From contig CM036768.1 of NCBI GenBank assembly GCA_020796225.1, positions 42,296,789 through 42,360,788 of the forward strand: 64,000 bases of DNA, read 5' to 3'. Shown here piece after piece: positions 45,713 through 56,546 of the stretch. This DNA comes from Arion vulgaris (lineage: Eukaryota; Mollusca; Gastropoda; Stylommatophora; Arionidae). The notes under the pieces are model-generated. The model saw only the letters and a list, made by a program, of their open reading frames with translations, did not search any database and was not told where the DNA came from. The stretch's first letter is position 1. Every line of letters begins with the position of its first letter. The translations under genes and the position numbers were made by a program.

Positions 45713-46502
45713 TGCGTAATGTGGCTATCTGACCAGTACAGGATCTATTTGGTCGGAAGCCTGTCTGTTCATCTCTTAGTTTTATATCCATGGCATCTCT
45801 CAGTCTCTTCAGGATAATTCTGCTTAGTAATTTCTCAGGTACTGACAACACCATTATTCCTCTATAGCAGCGTTTCCCAAAGTGGTAGACGCCTCCGTGG
45901 GCGCTGAAGCGTTCTAGGGGCGGTAGCGGATCGGAAATATGTGGGGTGCGTTCAGTCTATCTAGGGGGTCGGTGGCTCCTTATAGAAAAAAATTAATATA
46001 TACATATTTAAAAATTAATTATTTTAGTTTTTTTTTGCGATTGAATAATCATTTACACGTTTAATTCTGAATTTTAATTCATCCTATGCCCGTTTTACAC
46101 GATCCATTTTTCCAGTGCCAAAATTTATATATATACAGTAATCGCCCTCCAGCTAAATACAATCACATCAGCGATACTGTCTGTCTTTGATCAAATTACA
46201 GTAGCAATGTGTTGCATGGTGTTATTAAAATAACAATCTGTATAAACATGTTACTACATTTACAAGAAGTGCTCAACGTGATTTCCATTAGCCTCTAAAT
46301 CCGGCAGGAGTTTTACCCGTCTCTGAACTTATAATAACAAACACTGTATTTTGCCAGAATTTAGGACACATACTCTTTTTATAAATCGGATACACACAAT
46401 GACCGATATACACATCGCATATACACAGACACAGAACAGAAATCGTTTACTTTTTGACAAAATGCAGCGATTATGACGACGGAGTCTTGTGTTGAAAGAG
46501 TA

Positions 46503-46727
46503 TTATCAATATAAGGGAATACTATGGTAAAACTATATCAATATAAGGGAATACTATGGTAAAACTATATCAATATAAGGGAATACTATGGTAAAACTAT
46601 ATCAATATAAGGGAATACTATGGTAAAACTATATCAATATAAGGGAATACTATGGTAAAACTATATCAGTATAAGGGAATACTATGGTAAAACTATATCA
46701 ATATAAGGGAATACTATGGTAAAACTA
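46503..46727. repeat. 32-bp tandem repeat, seven units
   Basis: Seven nearly identical units contain TATCAATATAAGGGAATACT and ATGGTAAAACTA; one copy has CAGT for CAAT. High identity suggests recent expansion. It runs straight into the Penelope-like end at 46725. Bases 45950-46500 of the hAT element hold nothing recognised. Confidence 0.92.
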
Positions 46728-46800
46728 TGTAACAATGACGAAACACGTTAAAAAAAGTATTGTAGTTTTATAAAAACAATAACAATATGTGTTATTACGT
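46725..46800 (-). mobile_element. Short Penelope-like 3' end
   Basis: GTAAAACTATG, then GAAACACGTTAAAAAAAGTA and TTGTAGTTTTATAAAA closely follow the termini of Penelope loci 1-4 (GTAAAACTTGG, AAACACGTA, AAAGTACTATAGTTTTAC). No hammerhead-like core or coding part is attached. Confidence 0.5.
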
Positions 46801-47239
46801 GTTTCACCTGTGTTGAAAGAGAGTATATAGGAAAATTCAGAAAAGTCAAATACTTGATTTTTGATATCTTTTGAGGTCTAGTTAACATAAATTTTAGTTC
46901 TGGGGATGATTGCAGTTGGTCAGATAGCGGATTTTAGTGTGAATGAAATGCAAGGGACAGCAAATATATATATATGAAATATTTTTACAACGAAGAGTGG
47001 AGTCGTTGAACTTTCATAGGTTAATGACCGATTTGGGAACAAAGAATTTTGGTTTTGTCACGCAATGATTACAGAGAGAAGTAGCATTATAGGACATCTT
47101 TACCCAATACCGCTACTGGCATATTACGGCGGGATGTCAAATCTATAAATACCAGTAGTTTTGTTTTATAATGAAGCTTAATATAGTAATAAGCTTCATT
47201 ACATTTTGTGTGCTTTGTCAACAATTATCAGTTGAGACA

Positions 47240-47800
47240 GTGTAATATATAGTGAGTCATACAAAGTGTAATATATAAGAGGAGTCATACAAAATGTAAT
47301 ATATAAGTGGAGTCATACAAAGTGTAATATATAAGTGAGTCATACAAAGTGTAATATATAAGTGGAGTCATACAAAGTGTAATATATAAGTGGAGTCATA
47401 CAACGTGTAATATATACGTGGAGTCATACAAAATGTAATATATAAAGTGAAGTCATTCAAAGTGTAATATATAAGTGGAGTCATACAACGTGTAATATAT
47501 AAGTGGAATAATACAAAATGTAATATATAAAGTGAAGTCATTCAAAGTAAAATATATAAGTGGAGTCATACGACGTGTAATATATAAGTGAGTCTACAAA
47601 GTGTAATATATAAAGTGAAGTCATTCAAAGTGTAATATATAAGTGGAGTCATACAAAGTGTAATATATAAGTGGAATCATAGAAAGTGTAATATATAAGT
47701 GGAGTCATACAAAGTGTAATATATAAGTGGAGTAATACAAAATGTAATATATAAGTGGAGTTATACAACGTGTAATATATAAGTGGAGTCATACAAAGTG
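47240..47800. repeat. 28-bp tandem repeat, about 20 units
   Basis: Units contain GTAATATATAAGTGGAGTCA and TACAAAGT, with frequent single changes. It stops immediately before the hAT transposase frame and forms its upstream region; whether it affects expression is unknown. Bases 46801-47239 are AT-rich and unassigned. Confidence 0.92.
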
Positions 47801-47849
47801 TAAATGGCATTTTTTTATGAATACTGTTGCCAACTTCATGACTTCAATA

Positions 47850-49573
47850 TGTCTGAATCTAAGAAGAAATGTCGACAGTACAGTATTGTGTATTTGAAAT
47901 ACGGTTTTATTCAGTCTCCTACGAACAAATTATTACCTATGTGCTTGATTTGTCCAAACATATTTTCAAATGGAACAATGAAACCTTCTAGGCTACAAGA
48001 ACATTTCACTAAAATGCACGCTGTCAAAAAGGATAAAGATTTGTCCCATTTTCAAGTACTAAAAAAAATATTTGAAATGTCCAAATATATCAACACTTTT
48101 TTTGTTGCCCACTAAACAAGATAATGACGGATTACAAACTTTTTATAATATTTCATTATTAATCGCAAAAGCTGGAACACCAGACACAATTGGTGAGGAA
48201 TTAATCTTGCCGGCAGTAAAAGAAGTCATAAAACTATGCTTCATAAGCCAGCGTCCGATATCATTAGGAAAATTTCTTTGAGCAATAATTCAGTGTAAAG
48301 TAGAATATATGAAATGGTTGAAGACGTTGAAAATCATTATGCGATTATTTGAAGACAACTTTCCATTCAACTCGATGAATCAACTCTTCTAAATAATGAA
48401 ACACTACTCTTATCATACGTTCGATTCTTAAAAGAAGAAAAAGTGTGTCAAGAGTTATTATTTGCTAAAGATTTCGAAGCGGAAACAATATTTAATACCA
48501 TGAACAAGTTTTTTCAACAGAAAGCCATTCCTATTTGTAATATTTTGTCTGCTGCTACTGATGGTGCTCCAGCAATGATAGGACACCACAAGGGTTTCAT
48601 AGCGAATTTAATACAAGCAGGACTAAATGTACTTGCTATTCATTGCGTTATTCATCGTCAACATTTGGTTGCGAAGAATTTAAGTGAACGTCTGCATACG
48701 TCGCTCCATTACGCTATTAGACCAGTCAATAAGATTAGAAGCAATCCACTGAGCGTCATATTGTTTAGTCAACTTTGTAGGGAAAATGATGAAGATTTCA
48801 GTCGTTTCTTGCTTCACACAGAAGCTCGTTGCTTTCAAACGGTATTTGTCTGAATCGATTTTACAATTTATATGATTCAGTACTAGAGTTCCTAGAAAAC
48901 AAAGTCAACGGATTGTGATCCAATCCAAAAATGACATCACTTATTTGTCAGACCTCTATAAACTATTTAATGAAGTCAATCTACAATTATAAGGTGATTA
49001 TTTGAATTTAATTAAAATAAAAAACATTATTGCCGCTTTTGTGGGGAAACTTGATCTGTTCAAGTGGAATCTAGCCTGAGGGAAATATAGTTACTTTTCA
49101 AATTTATCAGCAGTATTTCTCAAAAAGAATGATTAACTTTCATACTGCCAACACTTGGAGGTTATCCATGCTGATTTCAATGAGCCATTCAAAGAGATTT
49201 TAAACATGAATATAACAAATTGAGTTATAGATCCATTCGCACATGTAAACACAGCAGAATCATCAAATTTAGAAGTGGAACTTATAGAACTCACACCAAA
49301 CGAAGAACTAACAATCAAATTCAAAAGTGGATACCAAGAGTTCTGGCTTCAAATATTAATACCGACACTGTACCCTGGATTATGGAAAATAGTGTAGAGA
49401 TTTTTAATTGCATTTCCATCTTCTAATTTGACTGAGCGTATGTTTAGTGCTGTAGTGAAGTTACTATCTAAGAATAGGAACAGATTGCATATACGATGCA
49501 TAAATGATTGTAGCGATTTATTACTGTTTTTGACGAAAATTGCACTCGATATTAACAAGCTTTTAAGAATGTA
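47850..49573 (+). pseudogene. hAT transposase (BED finger type), frameshifted
   Basis: The start chosen is the Met of MSESKKKCRQYSIVYLKYGF, although an upstream Met exists at 47804. A BED-type zinc finger follows: LPMCLICPNIFSNGTMKPSR, LQEHFTKMHAV (C-x2-C ... H-x4/5-H). Then come KAGTPDTIGEELILPAVKE, ILSAATDGAPAMIGHHKGF (a catalytic aspartate region), VLAIHCVIHRQHLVAKNLSE, CRENDEDFSRFLLHTEARCF, and a C-terminal dimerisation block TERMFSAVVKLLSKNRNRLH ending INKLLRM stop. At least three frameshifts separate these parts. It is like the ZBED5/SCAND3-related Charlie-Buster group. It cannot make an intact protein as it stands. Confidence 0.88.
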
Positions 49574-49914
49574 ACAGGCTCATCCTTCACATTAATTTGT
49601 AATATGTCTGTATTTTTACTTCGTAAATTCGAAAGCAGCAATTGTGTAATCAATTTGTTGGTGTTTTAATTATTACAATAATATTCTTACTAATGAAATG
49701 CAATCTCTTAATATGTATTTCGAATGTTCATAGTTAAACCATTGTATGAAACTGCATAATGTTATTCGAGCATTCACTTTATAATCGGTATATATGGGCT
49801 ACGTTTTATCAAAATCTGTATAGCAATAACTGTCTTGAAGATGAAGTACGTATTGGCCATCACTTTTCAAATAATTTTACAACATAAGCAGTCATGTGTC
49901 ATTAGTTGCTATTT

Positions 49915-50151
49915 GAGTGTCTTAATGGCGAGAAGTGGTTAAGTCGTTTGCCTCTCATACCGAAGGTTGTGGTTTTGAATCCGGACCGAGATACATGTGC
50001 AATTTGTTCATGAGATCCCTAGGATTGTTGCAGGAGCTACGGAGTTTGTGCTTTGTGCAATGCTCTTGGCAGATGGTATGTCATCTCTATCGACAGGTGT
50101 GGAACCATATTGGGAAAACTGGTGCAATGAAGTCAATCCTTGGACCCTAAT
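49915..50151 (+). mobile_element. tRNA-derived SINE, family 2
   Basis: It is flanked by the exact 13-bp repeat TTAGTTGCTATTT (49902-49914 and 50152-50164). The head has a perfect A box TGGTTAAGTCG and a near-consensus B box GTTTTGAATCC about 35 bp further on. The body ends CAATGAAGTCAATCCTTGGA and CCCTAAT, with no long A tail. It is unrelated to SINE family 1. It lies inside the hAT right end, so it is younger than the hAT. Confidence 0.85.
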
Positions 50152-52278
50152 TTAGTTGCTATTTACGTCGAAAATATCAAACGGCTTCAATGTAGACAAA
50201 TATTGTAATAGGGGAGCGTTACAAAATTTGTATCTTGCCAGGGGCGTGGGCCGAAAAAGTATGGGAATCTATGCTCTATAGTTTTCACACTTATGAAGGT
50301 CTCCTTTCTTTGGTAGCTTCACCAGGTATCCTTCTCTCCAGTTTGCTGGTATTTTTTCGATCTCCCAGATTCTGCTAAATAATTCATACAGTAATTTTGT
50401 AAATGTGCTTATGTTGGCTTTAACCGCCTCCAATGGAATACCATGTGGGCCGACCGATTTCCCATCTTTCAAAAGTTTGATGACTTTACTAATGTCCTCT
50501 TTGGATGGTTTCTCACAGTTGATGTCCAAGTCAATTTCTGCAGGTTGGATATCTAGGGGGTTTGTAGGTACTGGTCTGTTCAGGATTTCGTTGAAGTAGT
50601 TCATCCATCTTTCCATTTGGTCTCTGACATTAGTGCTAGTTTCCCCATTACTGTTTTTGATCAGCCCACTTGGTTGACTGTATTTTCTTGCTAGTTTTCT
50701 GGTAGTGTTGTAAAAATCCCTAAGGTTTCCTTTTGCTGCAGCTACCTCTGCTTCTCTTGCTAGATCTTCTATGTATTGTCTTTTAACTGATCTTATTAGT
50801 TTCTTCACTTTCTTGCTAGCTTCTGTGTATTTTCTTGGGCTCTGGCTTTGGTACTTCTAGTTTTGCTATTATTTAAATCTTCTTTTCTCTTTTTCCTTTC
50901 TTCTAGTATTTGAGAGTTTTTGGAGTTATCCATCCATGCTTTATGATTCCGCTTCAACTTTCCCAATACCTATGTGCACGTTTCATTCCAGACACCGTTT
51001 GCTTGCTGCCAGCATTTTTCCGCACTCACCTCATCTTCTAGATGTCCTAAAATCTCATACTTATTTGAGACGGTGACCATAAACTGTTCCTTTGTTTCTT
51101 GACTTCTGAGGTATGCTACAATATATTAGTGTCTATGTTCATGGGATGTTATGTATCGCTTGAGCTTCAGTTTCATTGGTGATCCGACTCTACATCTGCA
51201 CCCTTAGAACCCTTACATCTTGTAGAGATGACCTGAATTTCCTGTTTATGCGTATGTGGTCAATTGCATTTTCTGTTCTGTGATCTGGTGATACCCAGGC
51301 TGTTTTATATATACTTTTATGTGGAAAGACGTATTGATTCGCTGTACAGAAATTAGTGAATAGCTCTCCATCTTCGTTCATTACCCTTAGTCCATATTTC
51401 TCCATGATCTCCTCATAGTCTATGTTTTTCTCACCTATCTTGACATTGAGGTCATCCATTAGAATTGTGATGTTCCCATTTCTCTGATTACCTATAATAT
51501 TTTGAAGTTGTATGTGAAATTCCTCTTTAACTTTGTTTTCCTCTTTATCGTAGGAAGGTGCATAACACTTGGTCACATTCAAGAATACTTTCTTTTTAAT
51601 GGTTCTGAATGTTGATATGATAATCCTTGGACTCAATGCTTCCCACTTTATTACTGCATTTTCCGCTTCTTTAGATATCATTAAAGCCACACCTTCACTA
51701 TGGGGGAGCATTTCTTCTATGTGTCCTGAGAACAGCATTGTTTCCACTGTGTTTAGACGTTGTTTGCACGCACTATTCCACCTAGTTTCACATAGTCCCA
51801 AGATGCCAATGTCGTTGTATTTCATATCATTTACAACCTGCGCTATCTTTCCCATTTCATACATACTTCCCTTCTAACATTCCAGGTGCCAATTCTGTAG
51901 CTTTTCCTAGGTGACAGGAAGATAATCTGCAGATCCATTGCGGCTTTCTCTACATCGCTTTATACCTCGTCTAGAAGAGCTTCCTTTCCTCTTGGTTGGC
52001 ACAGTTATTGTTTTATTTTTATGTCTTTTTCATGGTTGCTTGAATTTTGTGGGTAAAATTTTCTATTGGATAAGGAAGCCAGTCCTACGCCAAACCCCAC
52101 CTTAGTGCATCCTTCGACATGCCTTGTAGGTCGCAAGCCGCCATTCTTTGCTAACCTTGCCAGCCCGGCACCACACGATCCGAAGCACTCTGGAGGTGTA
52201 TTACTGGTAGAATTCTACACAAAGTCGATTTTAAGTTTCTTTGGATGAAATTTGTGTATTAAACCTGAATTTGATAGA

Positions 52279-52730
52279 TTTTAGTGCATAACGAAACTGC
52301 CCTACCTGTGACATCCGGACAGGGTACTGTTGCACCAGTGTTTCCCGTGGACAGGGAACATACAGAGTAAACCCTTGCAAATTGCCAAGTGTCGACACGC
52401 GCCCCGAAACGGCTGAGAATACACCAACTCAGGAACAAACTCACAGTGGATAGAAAAGTAAGGTGATAATGAAAAGTCTTGACTGGTACAAAGCGAAACA
52501 TTGGTTAAGGGCAATACTTTTCGAACGCCCAAATATACGGCAAAAAGATGATCTTAAAGGCATAGATCCAAGCCAAAATATATGGCACAACGAATCGCTC
52601 CGTATATTCGCACAACGTAGAAAATCCGTTCTTGTCAAAGATCAATTATATCACAAAAAGAAAGATAAAATTGACCAAGAAGAAAGAACGAGAGAAGAAG
52701 ATAAAAATAAAAATGTAGAAAGTGAGAAAT
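52279..52730 (+). mobile_element. Composite repeat R, 3' part
   Basis: From TTTTAGTGCATAACGAAACT it follows the R copy at 57065-57840: GCAAATTGCCAAGTGTCGAC, CCAAATATACGGCAAA, GGCATAGATCCAAG and AAAATCCGTTCTTGTCAAAG. It finishes in a GAAGAAAGAACGAGAGAAGA tail. The R 5' module is missing, so this is a 5'-truncated copy, the form expected of retrotransposition. Confidence 0.65.
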
Positions 52731-52854
52731 TGATTTTCTGTTTAAATGCCCAATCAACAGTTTGTACTGCTCTTTGAAAGCGTTATTGAACTTAGATCTG
52801 AGATTGCATGACCTTTGCATTGTAGCTCAATATTTAACGTATGTAATGTGAATG

Positions 52855-54956
52855 TACAGAGGTACAAGAACGACAATTACAACGTGGTGAAATGAAGAAG
52901 TAAAATTAGCAGTTAAAGAGAAAAAAAACGTAGATACAACACATTAGCAAAACGCATACAGCAAAAAGACCTGACTGAGTATAGAACAGCTAGAAAACAA
53001 ACAACAAAATGACCTGAGTATAGAACAGTTAGAAAACAAACAACAAAATGACCTGACTGAGTATAGAACAGCTAGAAAACAAACAACAAAATGACCTGAG
53101 TATAGAACAGATAGAAAACAAAAAAACAAAATGACCTGACTAAGTATAGAACAGATAGAAAACAAACAACACAATGAACAGACTGAGTATAGAACGGATA
53201 GAAAACAAACAACAACATGACCTGACTGAGTATAGAACAGCTAGAAAACAAACAACAAAATGACCAGACTGAGTATAGAACAGATAGAAAACAAACAACA
53301 AAATGACCTGACAGAGTTTAGAACAACTAGAAAACAAACAACAAAATGATCTGACTGAGTATAGAACAGATAGAAAACAAACAACAAAATGACCTAACTA
53401 AGTATAGAACAGCTAGAAAACAAACAACAAAATGTCCTGACTAAGTATAGAACAGCTAGAAAACAAACAACAAAATGACCTGACTGAGTTTAGAACAACT
53501 AGAAAACAAACAACAAAATGACCTGACTGAGTATAGAACATCTAGAAAACAAACAGCAAAATGACCTAACTAAGTATAGAACAGCTAGAAAACAAACAAC
53601 AAAATGACCTGACTAAGTATAGAACAGCTAGAAAACAAACAACAAAATGACCTAACTGAGTATAGAACAGCTAGAAAACAAACAACAAAATGACTTGACT
53701 GAGTATAGAACAGCTAGAAAACAAACAACAAAATGACCTGACTGAGTATAGAACAGCTAGAAAACAAACAACAAAATGACCAGAGTATAGAACAGCTAGA
53801 AAACAAACAACAAAATGACCTGACTGAGTATAGAACAGCTAGAAAACAAACAACAAAATGACCTGACTAAGTATAGAACAGCTAGAAAACAAACAACAAA
53901 ATGACCAGAGTATAGAACAGCTAGAAAACAAGCAACAAAATGACCTTACTAAGTATAGAACAGCTAGAAAACAAACAACAAAACGACCTGACTGAGTATA
54001 GAACAGCTAGAAAACAAACAACACAATGACCAGACTGAGTTTAGAACAGCTAGAAAACAAACAACAAAATGACCTGACTGAGTAAAGAACAGCTAAAAAA
54101 CAAACAACAAAATGACCTGACTAAGTATAGAACAGTTAGAAAACAAACAACAAAATGACCTGACTGAGTATAGAACAGCTGGAAAACAAACATCAAAATG
54201 ACCTGACTGAGTTTAGAACAGCTAGAAAACAAGCCAAAGAGATTATAAAGAAATCTAAACTACAATATACATGACAAGATTATAGCGAAACATTAAATTC
54301 AGGTTACAAAAATTCAACAAGAAAATTCTCCAAGAAAATAAAAGCCATGTGGGAAAGACAAAAACAATATGACGCAATTGAAATTATAAATGGTGGTAAA
54401 AAAAATTCATACCAATTAAAATACAATTTTCATTATCATCAAAAAGTACATCAAGGACCAGTGCTACAGAGTTTATGCTCTGTTGCTGAGATCTTCATGT
54501 GTAAGAATTATATAGAAACACACATGGTTATTCACCAAAGTACAATGATGATTCTATCAATCAATTCAGAATTACCAAGAATCACCAGAAGACTGGAGGA
54601 ATGCAACAATAGTTCCCATCTGGAAGAAGACTCACACATGGCATTTCGGATGAACAGAAGCTGTACAGATGTGATATTCGCCTTCAGGCAGTTAGCGGAA
54701 AGGACTTTGAATCCGACAAACACCTGCGCGTTGCTTTTGTAGACCAGGAAAAAAAAGCGCTCGACCGTGTAGACAGACACAAGTTGTGGAAAGTATTATC
54801 AACTTATAGAGTTAGTGACTACCTAGTCAATCTATGCAAGAGCATTTACATAAACAACCAGTGTACAATTCAAACAAACACAGGACTATCAGAAAACTTT
54901 TACGTGGGGTCAGGATTAAGACAAGGATACGTACTATCTCCGCTGCTGTTCATCAC
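52855..54956 (+). pseudogene. Non-LTR element with internal 43-bp array, 3' truncated
   Basis: The left part reads WNEEVKLAVKEKKN, the linker between endonuclease and RT. The same frame region then expands into a 43-bp array. On the right the sequence continues KQAKEIIKKSKLQY, YSETLNSGYKNSTRKFSKKI. The RT follows: MAFRMNRSCTDVIFAFRQLA, LLFVDQEK-ALDRVDRHKLW, VSDYLVNLCKSIYINNQCTI, GLSENFYVGSGLRQGYVLSP, LLFI. There it meets the 3' end of a minus strand element and stops before the YADD box. Frameshifts and stops are present. It is the same family as 627-1110. Confidence 0.8.
52975..54235. repeat. 43-bp minisatellite derived from non-LTR coding sequence
   Basis: About 29-30 units contain GACCTGACTGAGTATAGAAC and AGCTAGAAAACAAACAACAA. 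Some lack the CTGA step (36-39 bp). The first and last units are continuous with the flanking element, where the single-copy sequence would encode DLTEYRTARKQAKEIIKK. Units are highly similar. As 43 is not a multiple of three, the array breaks the element's frame; open frames on the minus strand here are artefacts. Confidence 0.9.
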
Positions 54957-56535
54957 ATCATCATCAAGGTGCGTATCCTTTATAGGACGTTGCTCTCTTT
55001 GCAGCACATCTGAAATTCACTCTGTCTCTTGCCAGTTCACCCACTTTGTCGATGGTCATGTTCATGGTTTCTTTAATATCTTGTAGCCATCTTCTTCTTG
55101 GTCTGCCTCTGCCTTTGCGTCCTGGGACCCTGCCCTCCAGTATTGTTCTTTACAGGCCATCGTGACGCTTGATGTGATTAAAGTATGTAATTTTTATGTA
55201 CAGTATGTTGTTTATCAGCCAATTTTCTTTAACGTTTAGTTCGTTCCGGACATCAGTGTTCTTTCTTTTTTCTGTCCATGGTATTCGTAGGACCTTTCTG
55301 TAGCATTTAGTTTCGAAGGACTGGATTTTCGTTCTTAATTTTTGTGTAATTGTCCATGATTCACAACCATAATTAGCCACTGGGAAAATGCATGCTCTCA
55401 ATATTTTTAATTTTAGTATTTTGCCGGTGCTTTGCCACATGTTCTTCATTGTGTTTAACTTCTTGATTTCTATTGCCAATCTTTTTGAGATCTCTTTGGA
55501 ACAGTCACGTTATTGTTAATTATTGCGCCCAGATATTCGTAGCTCTCTACTCATTGGAGTTCTTCATTGTTTACTGGGATGTTAGGTGAGCCTTTTGCTT
55601 TGTCAGTTGACATGATTTTTGTTTTTGTATATTCAAATATAGATGTTGGTCTTCACTATGTTTCTTGGTCGTCATGATTAGGTTTTCCAAACTTTCTTTG
55701 CTGGTGGATAATAATACTGTATCGTCTGCGCATCTAAGCTCTGGTATGCATTTGTCGCCTATAGTGAGAGGGTCGTAATTCACATAGTTGGCATCATCTT
55801 TTACATTCCTCATGATGTTCTCCGCATATATGTTGAATAAGTATGGTGACAAAATACATCCCTGTCATACCCCCTTTTGAATCTCGAACCATTCAGCTAT
55901 TTCACTTCCTATTTTAATGGTTGCCTGTTGTTCGTGGTATAGAGATTCTATGAGTTGTATTATGTGTGTTGGAAAGTGCATGTCATTCATGATGTTCCAC
56001 ATTTTCTGGTGTTGTATATGGTCGAAAGCCTTGCTATAGTCTATGAAACATGCATGCGGGTTTATGTTGTATTCTCTGCATTTCTCGATAATGAGTCTCA
56101 TGCTACACATATGGTCTCTAGTGCCTCTACCTCTTCTGAAACCTGCTTGTGTTTCGTGTATTTCATCTTCTCATTTTTGTTTCATCCTCTTCATTATGAT
56201 TTTTAGTAGGATTTTGCTGGGGTGACTTATAAGGGCAATAGTTCTGTAATTGGTGCATAGTTTCATGTTTCCCTTCTTTGGAATAGGTATAAATACTTAT
56301 CTCTTCCATTCCTTTGGCCAGGAGGAGCTATTCCATATCTTTGTGCACAATTTATGATATACCCGAACACTGTCCTCCCCACCTGCTTGAATCAATTCCG
56401 CTGGTATATCATCACGCCCTGGTGACTTCCCTCTCTTCAGGGTTTTGATGGCCAGGCGCACTTCATCCAACATGGGCTCTGTTTCTGTCTCTTCGCTTTC
56501 TGTTATTATCTGATGTGGATTTTTAGATGTATCTC
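54957..56535 (-). pseudogene. Non-LTR reverse transcriptase, 5' truncated, recent-looking
   Basis: On minus it reads EVRLAIKTLKRGKSPGRDDI, PAELIQAGGEDS, FIPIPKKGNMKLCTNYRTIA, QAGFRRGRGTRDHMCSMRLI, HACFIDYSKAFDHIQHQKMW, QGCILSPYLFNIYAENIMRN and PELRCADDTVLLSTSKESL. The tail follows (VANYGCESWTITQKL, RKVLRIPWTEKRKN, GRGRPRRRWLQDIKETMNMT). The catalytic box is CADD instead of YADD. The codon before QGC is TGA where CGA (Arg) is expected, a CpG-type change. Few other lesions are present. The 3' end has CAT/ATG triplets at 54957. Confidence 0.85.
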
Positions 56536-56546
56536 CGAGGTCAAAG

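Larger units (their letters stand above)
45868..50273 (+). mobile_element. hAT transposon with 8-bp target duplication
   Basis: CTCTATAG is duplicated at 45860-45867 and 50274-50281, matching the 8-bp T-C-T-A-rich targets of hAT elements. The ends are imperfect inverted repeats: left CAGCGTTTCCCAAAGTGG, right (complement) CATAGATTCCCATACTTT. Removing the element rejoins the RTE reading ENYR-GIMVLS. Inside are a transposase gene (47850-49573), two minisatellites, a small Penelope-like end and a SINE. The length of 4.4 kb is large for the family because of these additions. Confidence 0.88.
44400..52200 (-). mobile_element. RTE-like non-LTR element, 5' to 3' but broken by hAT and SINE
   Basis: Read on minus, the endonuclease spans 51864-51190 (NDIGILGLCETRWNSACK with catalytic E, EGVALMISKEAENAVIKWEA, ILMDDLNVKIGEKN for GDFN, AWVSPDHRTENAIDHI). 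The RT starts at 50808-50269 (DKS-PHGIPLEAVKA, LVKLPKKGDLHKCENYR). It resumes at 45854 with GIMVLSVPEKLLSRIILKRL, EQTGFRPNRSCTGQIATLRI, YIGFLDYEKAFDTIDRETLE, ETGVRQGCLLSALLF and LDFADDIVLLS, then the usual tail. Single-protein APE-RT layout and about 3.2 kb without insertions fit the RTE clade. The RT boxes look intact, but stops occur in the tail and GDFN is DDLN. Confidence 0.82.

Noticed and set aside
52944..54232. CRISPR-like or protein-coding interpretation of the 43-bp array
   Set aside because: Units are contiguous with no unique spacers, the genome is animal, and the array is explained as expanded retrotransposon coding sequence.
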